Shown here: positions 44,594-53,736 of the stretch, in pieces
How the letters are laid out: each line of letters starts with the position of its first letter
Numbering within the stretch: position 1 is the first letter of the stretch
Origin: Thiorhodovibrio frisius
Lineage (GTDB): Bacteria > Pseudomonadota > Gammaproteobacteria > Chromatiales > Chromatiaceae
NCBI RefSeq assembly: GCF_033954835.1
Contig: NZ_CP121471.1
Span: 496,001 to 560,000 of the forward strand
Direction of reading: 5' to 3'
DNA length: 64,000 nucleotides
Notes under the pieces: generated by a model
What the model was told of the DNA's origin: nothing
Seen by the model: only the letters and a program-made list of their open reading frames with translations
Databases searched by the model: none
Program-made: the position numbers and the translations under genes

Positions 44594-47500
44594 ATGCCCA
44601 TGAGCCAGGATGACATGCACCCGGAAGGGGACGTCCCGTCAAACGACCTGAATTCCAATGGCCTTGCAGAGAAAGGCCCCCAGAAAAACGACGCTCGGGC
44701 TAGCGAGAACCTTGGCCTCGCCGGCAAAACTGCCCGAGCCTTCATTCATTCCCCCCTGTCCCCGCTGCTCTATGTTGCCATGCTGGCCATGGGCCTGCTG
44801 GGGCTGATTGCCACCCCGCGCCAGGAAGACCCGCAGATCTCGGTGCCCATGATTGACATCATGGTGCAGTATCCGGGCGCTTCGGCGCAGCAGGTGTCAA
44901 ACCTCGCCATGCAGCCGCTCGAGCGCATCATGAGCGAGATTCCAGGCGTTAAGCATGTCTACTCCGCCGCTCAGCGCGGCCAGGGCATGGTGACGGTGGA
45001 ATTCAAAGTCGGCGAGGAGATGGGTCCGTCGCTGGTGAAGGTGAACGACAAGATCGCCTCCAACATGGACAAGATTCCGCCCGGGGTCATGCCGCCCATG
45101 GTCAAGACCAAGGGCATCGACGACGTGCCCATTGTCACCCTCACGATCTGGTCGAAGGATGTTGACGGCAATGGCCAGCCGGATGTCGATGACGGCCAGT
45201 TGCGGCTATTGGCGCAGGATGTGCTGCAGGTGCTCAAAGAGGTCAAGAACACCGGCAACAGTTTCATTGTTGGCGGGCGACGCGAGCAGGTCACAGTCGA
45301 TGTCTGGCCGGAGCGGCTGGCGAGCTATCAGATCAGCCTTGGCCAGGTCGCCAACACCATCACCACCGCCAATGCCGAGACCACCGCTGGCGGGGTGGAG
45401 TCGAGTGGCTCGCATTTCTCGGTCACCACCGGGGCTTTCTTAAAGAATGCCGATGAGATCAATCGCCTGGTGGTGGGCACCTTCAACCAGGTGCCCGTCT
45501 ATGTGCATGATCTCGGTCGCGTGCGCCAGGGACCGGAAGACGCCGAGCAGATGGTGCAGTATTACACCGGTCCGGCGGCGCCCGAGGGACTGGTGGCCAA
45601 TGGCGAGCCGGCAGTGACCATTGCTATTGCCAAAAAGCCGCTGACCAATGGCGTGACAGTGGCCGATGCCATTATCGAGAAGGTCGAGGAACTGCGCGGT
45701 ACGCGCATTCCGCACAATGTTGAGGTTAGCGTCACCCGCAATTATGGCGAGACGGCCGATGAGAAAGTCTCCGAGCTGATCTTTAAGCTCTTTGTGGCGA
45801 CCTTCTTTGTCTTTGTCCTAGTGTTGCTCGCCTTCCGCGCCGTCAAGCCCGCCATTGTGGTCATGCTGGTCATCCCGGTGGTTCTCTTGATGACCATCTT
45901 CGTCGCCTGGATCACCGACTACACCATCGACCGGGTGAGCCTGTTCGCGCTCATTTTCTCCATCGGTATTCTGGTCGACGATGCCATTGTGGTGGTCGAG
46001 AATATCTACCGACGCTGGCTCGAAGAAGGCAAGACCGACGAATTCACTGCCATTGATGCGGTGCGCGAGGTTGGCAACCCCACCATTCTGGCTACCTTCA
46101 CCGTCATTGCCGCGCTGCTGCCGATGGGCTTCGTCAGCGGCATGATGGGCCCCTACATGGAACCCATCCCGGCGCTCGGGTCGGTCGCCATGCTGATCTC
46201 GCTCTTTGCGGCCTTTGTCTTCACACCCTATCTGGCCATTTCCAACTGGCTGCGCCCGTCGATGCAGTTCTTGCGGGTGGCCGAGAAGCGCGAGCACCGC
46301 GAAGCCGAGCATCTGCAAAAACTCTACCGGCGCATTCTGATCCCGCTTATCGAGAACAAGCGCAAGCGCGCCACTTTCAAGTTGGCGCTCTGGGGCACCT
46401 TCCTGTTCACCTGTAGCTTTTTCTACTTCAGCTGGGTGCCGGTGAAGATGCTGCCGTTGGACAACAAGCCAGAGTTCTCGGTGGTGATCGATATGCCTGA
46501 GGGCACGGCATTGCCGGTGACCGCCAATCTGGCCAACCAGATGGCCGACCGCCTGCGCGAGTTACCGGAGGTCACGGCGATCCAGCTGTATGCCGGCACC
46601 GCGCGCCCGTTCGATTTCAACGGCATGGTGCGCCACTATTATCTTCGCTCCGAGCCCTGGCAGGGTGAACTGCAAGTGCAGCTGACCAATAAGCATGATC
46701 GCGACCGTTCCAGTCACGAGCTTGCCGTGGCCGCGCGCGAGATGCTCAAACCCATGGCCGAACAGCGCGGCGCGCGCATTTCAGTGGTCGAGATGCCGCC
46801 CGGCCCACCGGTGCTGCAAGCTGTGGTGGCCGAGATTCATGGCCCCTCGGACGAGGTGCGGCGGCAGTTCGCGCACGAGATGACCGAGTTTTTCGAGCAG
46901 GCTGAGAGCACGCGCGACGTCGACAACTACATGCGCGACAGCTTCGACTACTGGCGCTTCCACGTCGATACCGAAAAAGCCGTGCGCCGTGGTATTTCAG
47001 TCGACCGCATCAACCAGAATCTCGGCATGGCCTTAGGCGGCGCGGAACTTGGCGATGTGAAGCAGATTTCCGGCCATGAGCCCATTCGAATTCTCATACA
47101 GGTGCCTCTGGCCGAGCGTTCCCAAATCCAGACCCTGGGTGATCTGCCAATTCAGTCCGACGCTGGCTTTACCGTGCCGCTGCGCGAACTTGGCCGTTTC
47201 GAGCGGGTGCCCGAGGAAGCTATCATCTACCGCAAGGACCTGCGCGGGGTCGAATTTGTGGTCGCGGATGTCGGCGGCGATTTGGCCGCGCCCGTCTATG
47301 CCATGCTCCAGATTGGCGATGAGATGGCGGCGGCCGATTATCACGCACCCGATGGCACCAAGCCCGAGGGCTTCTGGCTGGGGCCCCCACCGAGCGACCA
47401 AGTCTCCGGCTGGGAATGGGGCGGTGAGTGGACAGTCACGTACGAGACCTTCCGTGACATGGGCGCAGCCTTTGGTGTCGCGCTGGTGCTGATCTACATT

Positions 47501-48643
47501 CTGGTGGTGTGGGAGTTCGGCAACTTCCGCATTCCGCTGATCATCATGGCGCCTATTCCGCTGACTCTGCTCGGCATTATTCCGGCGCATTTTCTCGCCT
47601 TCCAATTCGGCCTCGGTGGCGAGTTTACCGCCACCTCCATGATCGGTTGGATTGCCCTGGCCGGCATTATTGTGCGCAATTCCATTTTGTTGGTGGACTT
47701 CTCCATCAGCGAGGTGCAAAAAGGCGTGCCTGTCACCGATGCCGTGGTGCGCGCCTGTACCACCAGAACCCGGCCAATTGTGATTACCGCGCTGGCGCTG
47801 GTGGCTGGCTCAAGCGTCATCTTCAGCGATCCCATCTTTCAGGGCATGGCGATCTCGCTTGCTTCGGGCGTTTTGGTCTCAACAGTCCTCACCCTGATTG
47901 TCATCCCGCTGGGCTGCGTGGCGGCCAGCAAAGAGTTGTGCGAGGTGGCTGTGGCCTCGGCACCGCCCGGGGTTGATGTGCCCTGCGCCCGGATGCTTGG
48001 CAAAGGCGAGCCGACAACCAGCGCGCGCCCGTCGCCCGCGACTAAGAGCGCCCCCTCGAAGCTGAAATACCTGGGCGAAGGTCTGCTGATGATTGGCTAT
48101 GCCCTGCGCGGGCTGGGGCTGCTGATTTATAGCGCCGTTAAGGATGCCTGGCGCAAACACCGCGCCAAGGGTCGCGAAAAACCGGTGCAGGCTGCAGAAT
48201 CCGTCTCCCGGCGCAATGCGCTCAGGGTGCGCGCCGAGCGGGCATCCCAGGAAGCAGCTAGCGCGAGTAAGCCGCCCGAGCCAGATGTGCCTGCCGCGAG
48301 CAAACCCGAGCCTGCTGGCGAGTTGGCTGCGCCGGTTGACGAGGCTATGCCGGCGAGCCCGGCGCCAGCCAAAACCGCTCCAGCGAAAAAAGCACCAGTT
48401 AAAAATGCGCCAGCCAAGCCGCCAACCAAAAAGGCGCCGGTGAAAAAGTCCAGCAGCACCAGTGCCACCACCAGAAAGACCACGGCCAAGGCATCTGGCG
48501 CCGGAACAGGCACTGGCAGCAGCACTGCGGCATCAAGCAAGGCGCCAGCCAAGAAACCGGCCAGCACGAGCGCGCGCAAGAAACCGGCCCGACGGGGTAT
48601 TCGGCTGAAAACCGACGAGGATCAAGGCGGAACCACCGAATGA
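44594..48643 (+). CDS. RND efflux permease with a lysine/alanine/proline-rich C-terminal tail
   Basis: 1,349 residues, longer than the usual 1,020-1,050. The core has a first helix (FIHSPLSPLLYVAMLAMGLL), the porter motif YPGASAQQVSNLAMQPLERI, and the proton-relay helix with adjacent Asp residues in FSIGILVDDAIVVVENIYRRW. A second transmembrane set ends SGVLVSTVLTLIVIPLG. After about residue 1,190 comes a charged cytoplasmic tail with repeated APAKKAPVK and KKPA units resembling histone H1. Either ATG 44594 or 44600 may start it; no ribosome binding site is evident. The substrate is unknown. Confidence 0.92.
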   Translation: MPMSQDDMHPEGDVPSNDLNSNGLAEKGPQKNDARASENLGLAGKTARAFIHSPLSPLLYVAMLAMGLLGLIATPRQEDPQISVPMIDIMVQYPGASAQQVSNLAMQPLERIMSEIPGVKHVYSAAQRGQGMVTVEFKVGEEMGPSLVKVNDKIASNMDKIPPGVMPPMVKTKGIDDVPIVTLTIWSKDVDGNGQPDVDDGQLRLLAQDVLQVLKEVKNTGNSFIVGGRREQVTVDVWPERLASYQISLGQVANTITTANAETTAGGVESSGSHFSVTTGAFLKNADEINRLVVGTFNQVPVYVHDLGRVRQGPEDAEQMVQYYTGPAAPEGLVANGEPAVTIAIAKKPLTNGVTVADAIIEKVEELRGTRIPHNVEVSVTRNYGETADEKVSELIFKLFVATFFVFVLVLLAFRAVKPAIVVMLVIPVVLLMTIFVAWITDYTIDRVSLFALIFSIGILVDDAIVVVENIYRRWLEEGKTDEFTAIDAVREVGNPTILATFTVIAALLPMGFVSGMMGPYMEPIPALGSVAMLISLFAAFVFTPYLAISNWLRPSMQFLRVAEKREHREAEHLQKLYRRILIPLIENKRKRATFKLALWGTFLFTCSFFYFSWVPVKMLPLDNKPEFSVVIDMPEGTALPVTANLANQMADRLRELPEVTAIQLYAGTARPFDFNGMVRHYYLRSEPWQGELQVQLTNKHDRDRSSHELAVAAREMLKPMAEQRGARISVVEMPPGPPVLQAVVAEIHGPSDEVRRQFAHEMTEFFEQAESTRDVDNYMRDSFDYWRFHVDTEKAVRRGISVDRINQNLGMALGGAELGDVKQISGHEPIRILIQVPLAERSQIQTLGDLPIQSDAGFTVPLRELGRFERVPEEAIIYRKDLRGVEFVVADVGGDLAAPVYAMLQIGDEMAAADYHAPDGTKPEGFWLGPPPSDQVSGWEWGGEWTVTYETFRDMGAAFGVALVLIYILVVWEFGNFRIPLIIMAPIPLTLLGIIPAHFLAFQFGLGGEFTATSMIGWIALAGIIVRNSILLVDFSISEVQKGVPVTDAVVRACTTRTRPIVITALALVAGSSVIFSDPIFQGMAISLASGVLVSTVLTLIVIPLGCVAASKELCEVAVASAPPGVDVPCARMLGKGEPTTSARPSPATKSAPSKLKYLGEGLLMIGYALRGLGLLIYSAVKDAWRKHRAKGREKPVQAAESVSRRNALRVRAERASQEAASASKPPEPDVPAASKPEPAGELAAPVDEAMPASPAPAKTAPAKKAPVKNAPAKPPTKKAPVKKSSSTSATTRKTTAKASGAGTGTGSSTAASSKAPAKKPASTSARKKPARRGIRLKTDEDQGGTTE

Positions 48644-49389
48644 TGTGTATCCAAGTCTGTTGCGTGCAATCAGTTCGGTTTGGACTCGTCCTGGCCGGGG
48701 CGCTGGCCATTAGCCTGCCCGCAATGGCCTGGGAGCCAACGGATGCCAGCAAGACTTCTAACCCCGGCTGGTATCGCGCGGGCGAGACTGTGCCGTATTC
48801 CGCACCCGATTCCAGACCTGCGCCTGGCTATTCGGGGGCCAGTCCTTATCAGGGCTACCAAAGTTCCGACTGGAATCGCGGCAGCGCTGGCACCGGGTAC
48901 GGAGCCGGCAATGGCGTTGGATACTCTGGTGGGTATCAATGGGCGCAACCTGGCACGGGAGTCGGGCAAGACCAACCGCCAGATGTCTGGGATGGCGCTA
49001 ACAGGTCTGGTAGTGCGGGTGATCAACTCACCCCGAACGATCAGGCCGGGTTTGCTACCGGCGGTGAAAATCCGGCTTACTGGCGCGGATCCCCTGGGTA
49101 TCCAGGCTACGGGGCTTCGGCGGACGCGGCCTTGGGTGGATATCGTTTTCGCGAAGACACCCAGTTTGACTCTGATTCGCAAGCGCCCGCCGGCTCCTGG
49201 GGTGCGGACTATGGTGGCTACAGATTCCGCGACGACACGCGTTTTGAGACGGGCATGCCCGCTGGGGCAGTCGATCCGCGCTATCGTTTTCGTCCGCTGG
49301 AGCCTGAAGGTAGCACCTCGGATTCATCAGCGAATTCCAGCCGACGCTGGCAGGGCGATGACTCTTTCTCCCAACCCTGGTCCCGGTAG
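48640..49389 (+). CDS. Secreted Gly/Tyr-rich protein with YRFR repeats
   Basis: 249 residues, unrecognised. The start overlaps the permease stop (ATGATG at 48640). A signal peptide (LVLAGALAISLPAMAW) is followed by a low-complexity Gly/Ser/Tyr/Pro region and then three repeats of YRFR: GGYRFREDTQFD, GGYRFRDDTRFE and DPRYRFRPLEPE. It is probably periplasmic or outer-membrane associated. Coupling to the RND permease suggests a shared job, but nothing further can be said. Confidence 0.65.
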   Translation: MMCIQVCCVQSVRFGLVLAGALAISLPAMAWEPTDASKTSNPGWYRAGETVPYSAPDSRPAPGYSGASPYQGYQSSDWNRGSAGTGYGAGNGVGYSGGYQWAQPGTGVGQDQPPDVWDGANRSGSAGDQLTPNDQAGFATGGENPAYWRGSPGYPGYGASADAALGGYRFREDTQFDSDSQAPAGSWGADYGGYRFRDDTRFETGMPAGAVDPRYRFRPLEPEGSTSDSSANSSRRWQGDDSFSQPWSR

Positions 49390-49527
49390 GTGCCCTGGTT
49401 TTGTGAAAAGACACTGCGCTGAGCGGCAGATTCATCCGCAGGAGTGGGGCTGCCCCACGAGCGTTAAGCTCCGTTTTTTTTTGATGCGATGTTGGCCATG
49501 CAAGCGCGGGCTTGAAGGAGTAAGGTC

Positions 49528-50163
49528 GTGATCACTGTTGTCGGGTCTCTGAAAGGCGGTTCGGGCAAAAGCACGCTCACCTTCAACCTGGGAGTCTGGC
49601 TGGCGATGGCCGAGGTCGACGTGCAGTTGATCGACGCCGACCCCCAGGCCACCCTGACCGACGTGAACCAGGTGCGGATCGAGGAAGGCTTCGCGCCCGC
49701 GCTCAAGGTGCGCGATCAAAGTGCGCTGACGGCTGAGAACCTGGCCGAGGCCGCCGAGACCCTGATCGATATCGGTACCTCGGACATGGATTCGCTGCGC
49801 CTCGCGCTATCCCTGTGCGACCGGGTGCTGGTGCCGGTGCCACCGTCGCAGGCTGATATCTGGTCCACCCAGCGCTTTGTGGGTTTGGTCGAATCCGTGG
49901 AGCGTGACCGTCCAGGACCCGAGATTCTCGGCTTTATTAATCGCGGCGACACCCATCACGCGGTGCGGGAAACAGACGAGGCGGCAGCTGCGCTGGTATC
50001 GCTGAACGGAGTGCGTTTCGTGCGTAGCCGCTTGTCGCTGCGGACTGTGTTTCGGCGTTCCTTCAGCGAGGGGTTGGCGGCATTTGAGCTCGATCCGCGC
50101 GGCAAGGCCTCGAGGGAATTCAACGCGCTGGCGGCGGCGCTATATCCGCATTTGCTGCGTTAG
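49528..50163 (+). CDS. ParA/MinD-superfamily ATPase
   Basis: 211 residues from a GTG with GGAG upstream. The deviant Walker A motif KGGSGKST follows MITVVGSL, and ADPQATLTDV matches the A' box. The usual DTPP box is replaced by DIGTSDMDSL, unlike ordinary chromosome-partition ParA. No parB adjoins it; the next gene encodes a single-span membrane protein. It may position a membrane-linked complex rather than DNA (inference). Confidence 0.85.
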   Translation: MITVVGSLKGGSGKSTLTFNLGVWLAMAEVDVQLIDADPQATLTDVNQVRIEEGFAPALKVRDQSALTAENLAEAAETLIDIGTSDMDSLRLALSLCDRVLVPVPPSQADIWSTQRFVGLVESVERDRPGPEILGFINRGDTHHAVRETDEAAAALVSLNGVRFVRSRLSLRTVFRRSFSEGLAAFELDPRGKASREFNALAAALYPHLLR

Positions 50164-50211
50164 AACTAGCCACGAGCGCGCCGGTCCGTTAGGCGGCCCA
50201 GGAGTATGGTA

Positions 50212-50787
50212 ATGATGACAGATCAGCACAAAGACACTGGGGAGCAGTCGGAATCGACGCCCCATGAATCTACCGATGCGGAGGCAGGGAATGGCCCGCG
50301 CGGGGACCGCAGGCGGGCAGCCGATGAACAAAGCCAGGATGTCCGGGCGAACGCCTTTGCGGTCGACCGTCTATCACAGGCTTTCGAGACCAGTGCTCGA
50401 CGCTGGGAGTTAATTGTCTACCCGTCCCTGTTTGCCTTCATTATTTTGGCGGCCTATGGCTTCTATTTGGTGTTTAGTCTGGCTAAGGACGTGCATTATC
50501 TTGCCATTAGCGTCGACTCCAACATGACGGTGCTGGCAAGCAATATGCAGTCCATCTCAGATAACATGGTGCAGATGAGCAACGACATGCGCGGCATCAC
50601 CGGTTCTGTCAATGCGATGGAAATTCACGCCCGCAGCCTCGAGCCCATGCTGTCGAACATGCAGAGTATGAACGAGTCCATCCGATCCATGACAGTGACC
50701 ACCGCAGTCATGCGCGATGACCTTGGGGGAATGAATCGCAGCATCGGCCGGCCGATGAACTTTATGAACGGCATGATGCCTTGGTGA
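50212..50787 (+). CDS. Single-span membrane protein with a Met/Asn-rich coiled-coil domain
   Basis: 191 residues. A polar N terminus is followed by one helix (YPSLFAFIILAAYGFYLVFSL), then a domain of near-heptad repeats such as SNMQSISDNMVQMSNDM and SNMQSMNESIRSM, ending MNFMNGMMPW. ATG 50212 is chosen because GGAG at 50201-50204 is seven bases away; ATG 50206 is too close. It lies 48 bases after the ParA-type gene and may be its membrane partner. The family is not recognised. Confidence 0.65.
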   Translation: MMTDQHKDTGEQSESTPHESTDAEAGNGPRGDRRRAADEQSQDVRANAFAVDRLSQAFETSARRWELIVYPSLFAFIILAAYGFYLVFSLAKDVHYLAISVDSNMTVLASNMQSISDNMVQMSNDMRGITGSVNAMEIHARSLEPMLSNMQSMNESIRSMTVTTAVMRDDLGGMNRSIGRPMNFMNGMMPW

Positions 50788-50968
50788 CCCAAATCGGAAC
50801 TGACTGCCTCGGCCCGAAGGTGACTTGAAGGGGGAGTAGCGGGTGTCGCTTCGGTGTATAACGGAACCTTTTGAGGTTTCGGCCTAAACCAGAAAATTCG
50901 GCCGATTGGTATGGTAATGGCCAAGAGGGCGAGATGTGCCGTGCAAGTTCGTCCGATAATTTGTGACC

Positions 50969-51922
50969 ATGTCTGAGCCTTTGTCCGATATCCGCCTGGT
51001 GGTGGCCATCTCCTCGCGGGCGCTGTTCGATCTGGCCGAATCCCATCGAGTGTTCGAGAATCAGGGCATCGAGGCTTATCACGCCTATCAGGTGGCGCAT
51101 GAAGGCGACGTCCTTGAACCCGGCGTTGCCTTTGTGCTGGTCAAAAAGCTGTTGGCCCTGAATGAACGGCTCGGCGAACGTGGTCAAGTCGATGTGATTC
51201 TGCTCTCGCGCAATAGCTCAGACACCGGGCTGCGAGTGTTCAATTCCATTCATCACTACGGACTCGACATTGCCCGTGCCGCTTTTACCAGCGGTGAAAG
51301 CCCATATCGCTATGTGTCCGCCTTTGGCGCGCACCTCTTCCTCTCGGTCGATCCTAGCGACGTGCGCCAGGCGCTGATGGCCGGCTGCGCGGCAGCCACC
51401 ATCTGGGCCAGCCCGCCTTTTGCCAACACGCGCAATGACGAGCAGTTGCGCATTGCCTTCGACGGCGACGCCGTGCTTTTCTCAGATGAGTCAGAGCGGA
51501 TTTTTCGCCGCGATGGGCTCGCGGCCTTTAACGCCAATGAAGTGGCTGCCGCGCGCGAGCCCCTCTCCGATGGCCCGTTTAAAGGCTTTCTGCTCGCGCT
51601 GCAACGCATTCAAAGCATCTTTCCAGCAGAGGAATCGCCGCTGCGCACGGCCTTGATCACGGCTCGTGGGGCGCCCTCGCACGAACGGGTGATTCGCACC
51701 CTGCGCGCCTGGGATATCCGCATCGACGAGGCGCTGTTTCTCAGTGGGCTCGGCAAGGGACGCTTCCTGAAGGCGTTTGACGCCGATATTTTCTTCGACG
51801 ATCAGGAAACCCATTGTCAGGATGCCAGCACTCTGGTAGCGACTGGGCATGTGCCTTTGGGTGTGGCTAATCCGTCACCCGGCCCAGAACGAGCCGAAAT
51901 GGCAAAGTGTTTCAGGGTATGA
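50969..51922 (+). CDS. Cytosolic 5'-nucleotidase, NT5C1 type
   Basis: 317 residues. RLVVAISSRALFDLAESHRVFE, DVILLSRNSSDTGLRVFNSI and GESPYRYVSAFGAHLFLS follow the bacterial relatives of mammalian cytosolic 5'-nucleotidase I. FDGDAVLFSDESE holds the HAD-like acidic pair and FFDDQETHC a later one. It dephosphorylates nucleoside monophosphates. The ATG at 50969 is preferred over a GTG at 50963; no clear ribosome binding site is seen. Confidence 0.85.
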   Translation: MSEPLSDIRLVVAISSRALFDLAESHRVFENQGIEAYHAYQVAHEGDVLEPGVAFVLVKKLLALNERLGERGQVDVILLSRNSSDTGLRVFNSIHHYGLDIARAAFTSGESPYRYVSAFGAHLFLSVDPSDVRQALMAGCAAATIWASPPFANTRNDEQLRIAFDGDAVLFSDESERIFRRDGLAAFNANEVAAAREPLSDGPFKGFLLALQRIQSIFPAEESPLRTALITARGAPSHERVIRTLRAWDIRIDEALFLSGLGKGRFLKAFDADIFFDDQETHCQDASTLVATGHVPLGVANPSPGPERAEMAKCFRV

Positions 51923-51929
51923 GCGGTAG

Positions 51930-53576
51930 TTAGTTGTTCAGGTCAAAGACAGACGAGGGGCGCCCGAGGACTTTGCCTTGCACATAGTCGGCACCGGCTC
52001 GCCAGATGGCTGCCAGGGTGCGCTCGTCTTCGATGCAACCGGCAATGCTCCTGATGCCGCGCGACTGGGCGGCGGATAGCAGGTGCGTGACGTGGCCACT
52101 CTTGAGCTGATCTGCGCTGAGATTATCGGTCAGGGCCGGGGCCAGGCGCACAAAATCTAAGGGGAAGTCGTTGAGCAGCAATTCGGAGTCAGGATTGCGG
52201 CCGAAACTTGAGACAACCACCTTGCTTTTGACCTGCCCGAGCCCTGAGGCCAGGGCATGGGCGCTGTCACCAAGAGTTCGCACGTCCTGCTCGTGGATCT
52301 GAAAGCTGACCCAGTTACCACGAATGCTGTTCTGGCGCAGCTGATCGCAAATCCACAGCAGTAGATCAGGGTCCTGTAGCAGCGCGGCGGACAGGCTGAG
52401 CAGGAAATGCGCGCGATGCCCGGCCTGGCGCCGGGCGCTGAGTTCGCGCAGGGCATGCGCGATGACCCAGCGGTCGACATCGGGCATGCGCCCGGAACGC
52501 GCGGCGGGTTCGAGCAGATCATCGGCGGCGCGGAAGCTGCGATTGTCATCGAGCAGGCGCAGCAGCACGCTGTATCGTTCCTGGCTGTCGCCGCGCAGGC
52601 TGATAATGGGTTGATAGGCGAGCTTGAAGGCGTCCTTCTCAAGCGCGCGATCAATCTGCTCAATCAGTTCGTCATCGCTGAGCGGGCGTCCGGACAGCGC
52701 CTGGGGCTGATCGCTTAGGTCCGGCAGGGGCTCCTCGCTGGTGGCGAGTGTGAGTGGCGGAAGATCGGCGGCGGGGCGAATGGCATCTGGTTCCGATGAC
52801 GCTTGCAGCGCCAGGGGTTCCTCTTGTGCCTGTTTGTTGGTGGGCGGGGGTTCTGGTGGCGGTTGCTCTCCGCTGGGTTTCAGGGTGAGGTCAAGGGCGG
52901 GTTCAGTTGACTTTTCAGCAGTGGGCTCGGCTGAGGGCTTCTCTTGGTCTGCGGGCTGCTCGTCTGACTGACCCGCAAGCAGCGGGCCAAGGGCCTCGCG
53001 ATACTCGGGAGAGAGCAAATCCATCAGGCTGCCCTGGGGCGTTCCGTCGCCATCCGCGTCTCCGGTCAGGGAGCGCATGACCGCTTGGGGATCGAGGCGC
53101 TGGCTGGACTGGAGACCCTCGCTACCGGCTTTCAGTAGTGCCTGCAGGTGACGTTCGCTGCGTTTGAGCCGCGCATAAAGAGCTTTGGCTTGCTGGGAGG
53201 CGGTCCAGAGTTTCCATTCGCGCCGCACGCTGCGGGTCAGTGCAGTCTCGTCTCCGGGTGTCAGCAGTCCATTGGCACCCGCGCGCAGCAGATGCAGGGC
53301 GTTGCCGTCCTGTTCTCCGGGAGGGGCGATGACGATGAGCGGAATGCGCTGGTCGATTTCGGCGTAGGCTGTGGCGATCTCTTGAGCAGAGACCGTCTCG
53401 CCAATGCAGGCGAGAATCAGATCGGCGTGGCTTGCGCGAACCAGGCTCTTGGGGTTCATCGAGAAAGCCCCGCGCACCGGCAACTGACCGCGTTTCAGGG
53501 TCGCCAGCACTGCTTCCGCGTCAGCCGCCTTGGCGGCCAGAATCAGCAGCTGAAAGTGATTTGCCGGATTGGCCAT
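51930..53576 (-). CDS. FimX-like protein with receiver-like and degenerate EAL domains
   Basis: 548 residues. The N-terminal 130 residues resemble a receiver fold (FQLLILAAKAADAEAVL, LILACIGE) without the phospho-acceptor. A Pro/Glu-rich linker follows. The EAL-like domain (about 310-545) reads AYQPIISLRGD, YSVLLRLLDD, DRWVIAHALREL, ADYVQGKVLGRPS. The catalytic EAL is SVL, the usual Asn of the NLS motif is Ser, and the ELTE and KID motifs are lost, so it should bind rather than degrade cyclic di-GMP. FimX controls type IV pilus assembly in Pseudomonas and Xanthomonas. Confidence 0.88.
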   Translation of the reverse strand: MANPANHFQLLILAAKAADAEAVLATLKRGQLPVRGAFSMNPKSLVRASHADLILACIGETVSAQEIATAYAEIDQRIPLIVIAPPGEQDGNALHLLRAGANGLLTPGDETALTRSVRREWKLWTASQQAKALYARLKRSERHLQALLKAGSEGLQSSQRLDPQAVMRSLTGDADGDGTPQGSLMDLLSPEYREALGPLLAGQSDEQPADQEKPSAEPTAEKSTEPALDLTLKPSGEQPPPEPPPTNKQAQEEPLALQASSEPDAIRPAADLPPLTLATSEEPLPDLSDQPQALSGRPLSDDELIEQIDRALEKDAFKLAYQPIISLRGDSQERYSVLLRLLDDNRSFRAADDLLEPAARSGRMPDVDRWVIAHALRELSARRQAGHRAHFLLSLSAALLQDPDLLLWICDQLRQNSIRGNWVSFQIHEQDVRTLGDSAHALASGLGQVKSKVVVSSFGRNPDSELLLNDFPLDFVRLAPALTDNLSADQLKSGHVTHLLSAAQSRGIRSIAGCIEDERTLAAIWRAGADYVQGKVLGRPSSVFDLNN

Positions 53577-53736
53577 CTTCCAACCTGTGCCATGGATAAA
53601 GAGGTTGCCGGGCGGCGCATTCGTCTGGTCTGAGCGGAAGTTGCGCGATCAGTTACCGGGAGTGTCCTGGTATCTGCGTTGCGTCTCAGACTGGGTGCGC
53701 CGCGCGACCTTGGTTGGGTCAAGCCCAGTGGTCATG

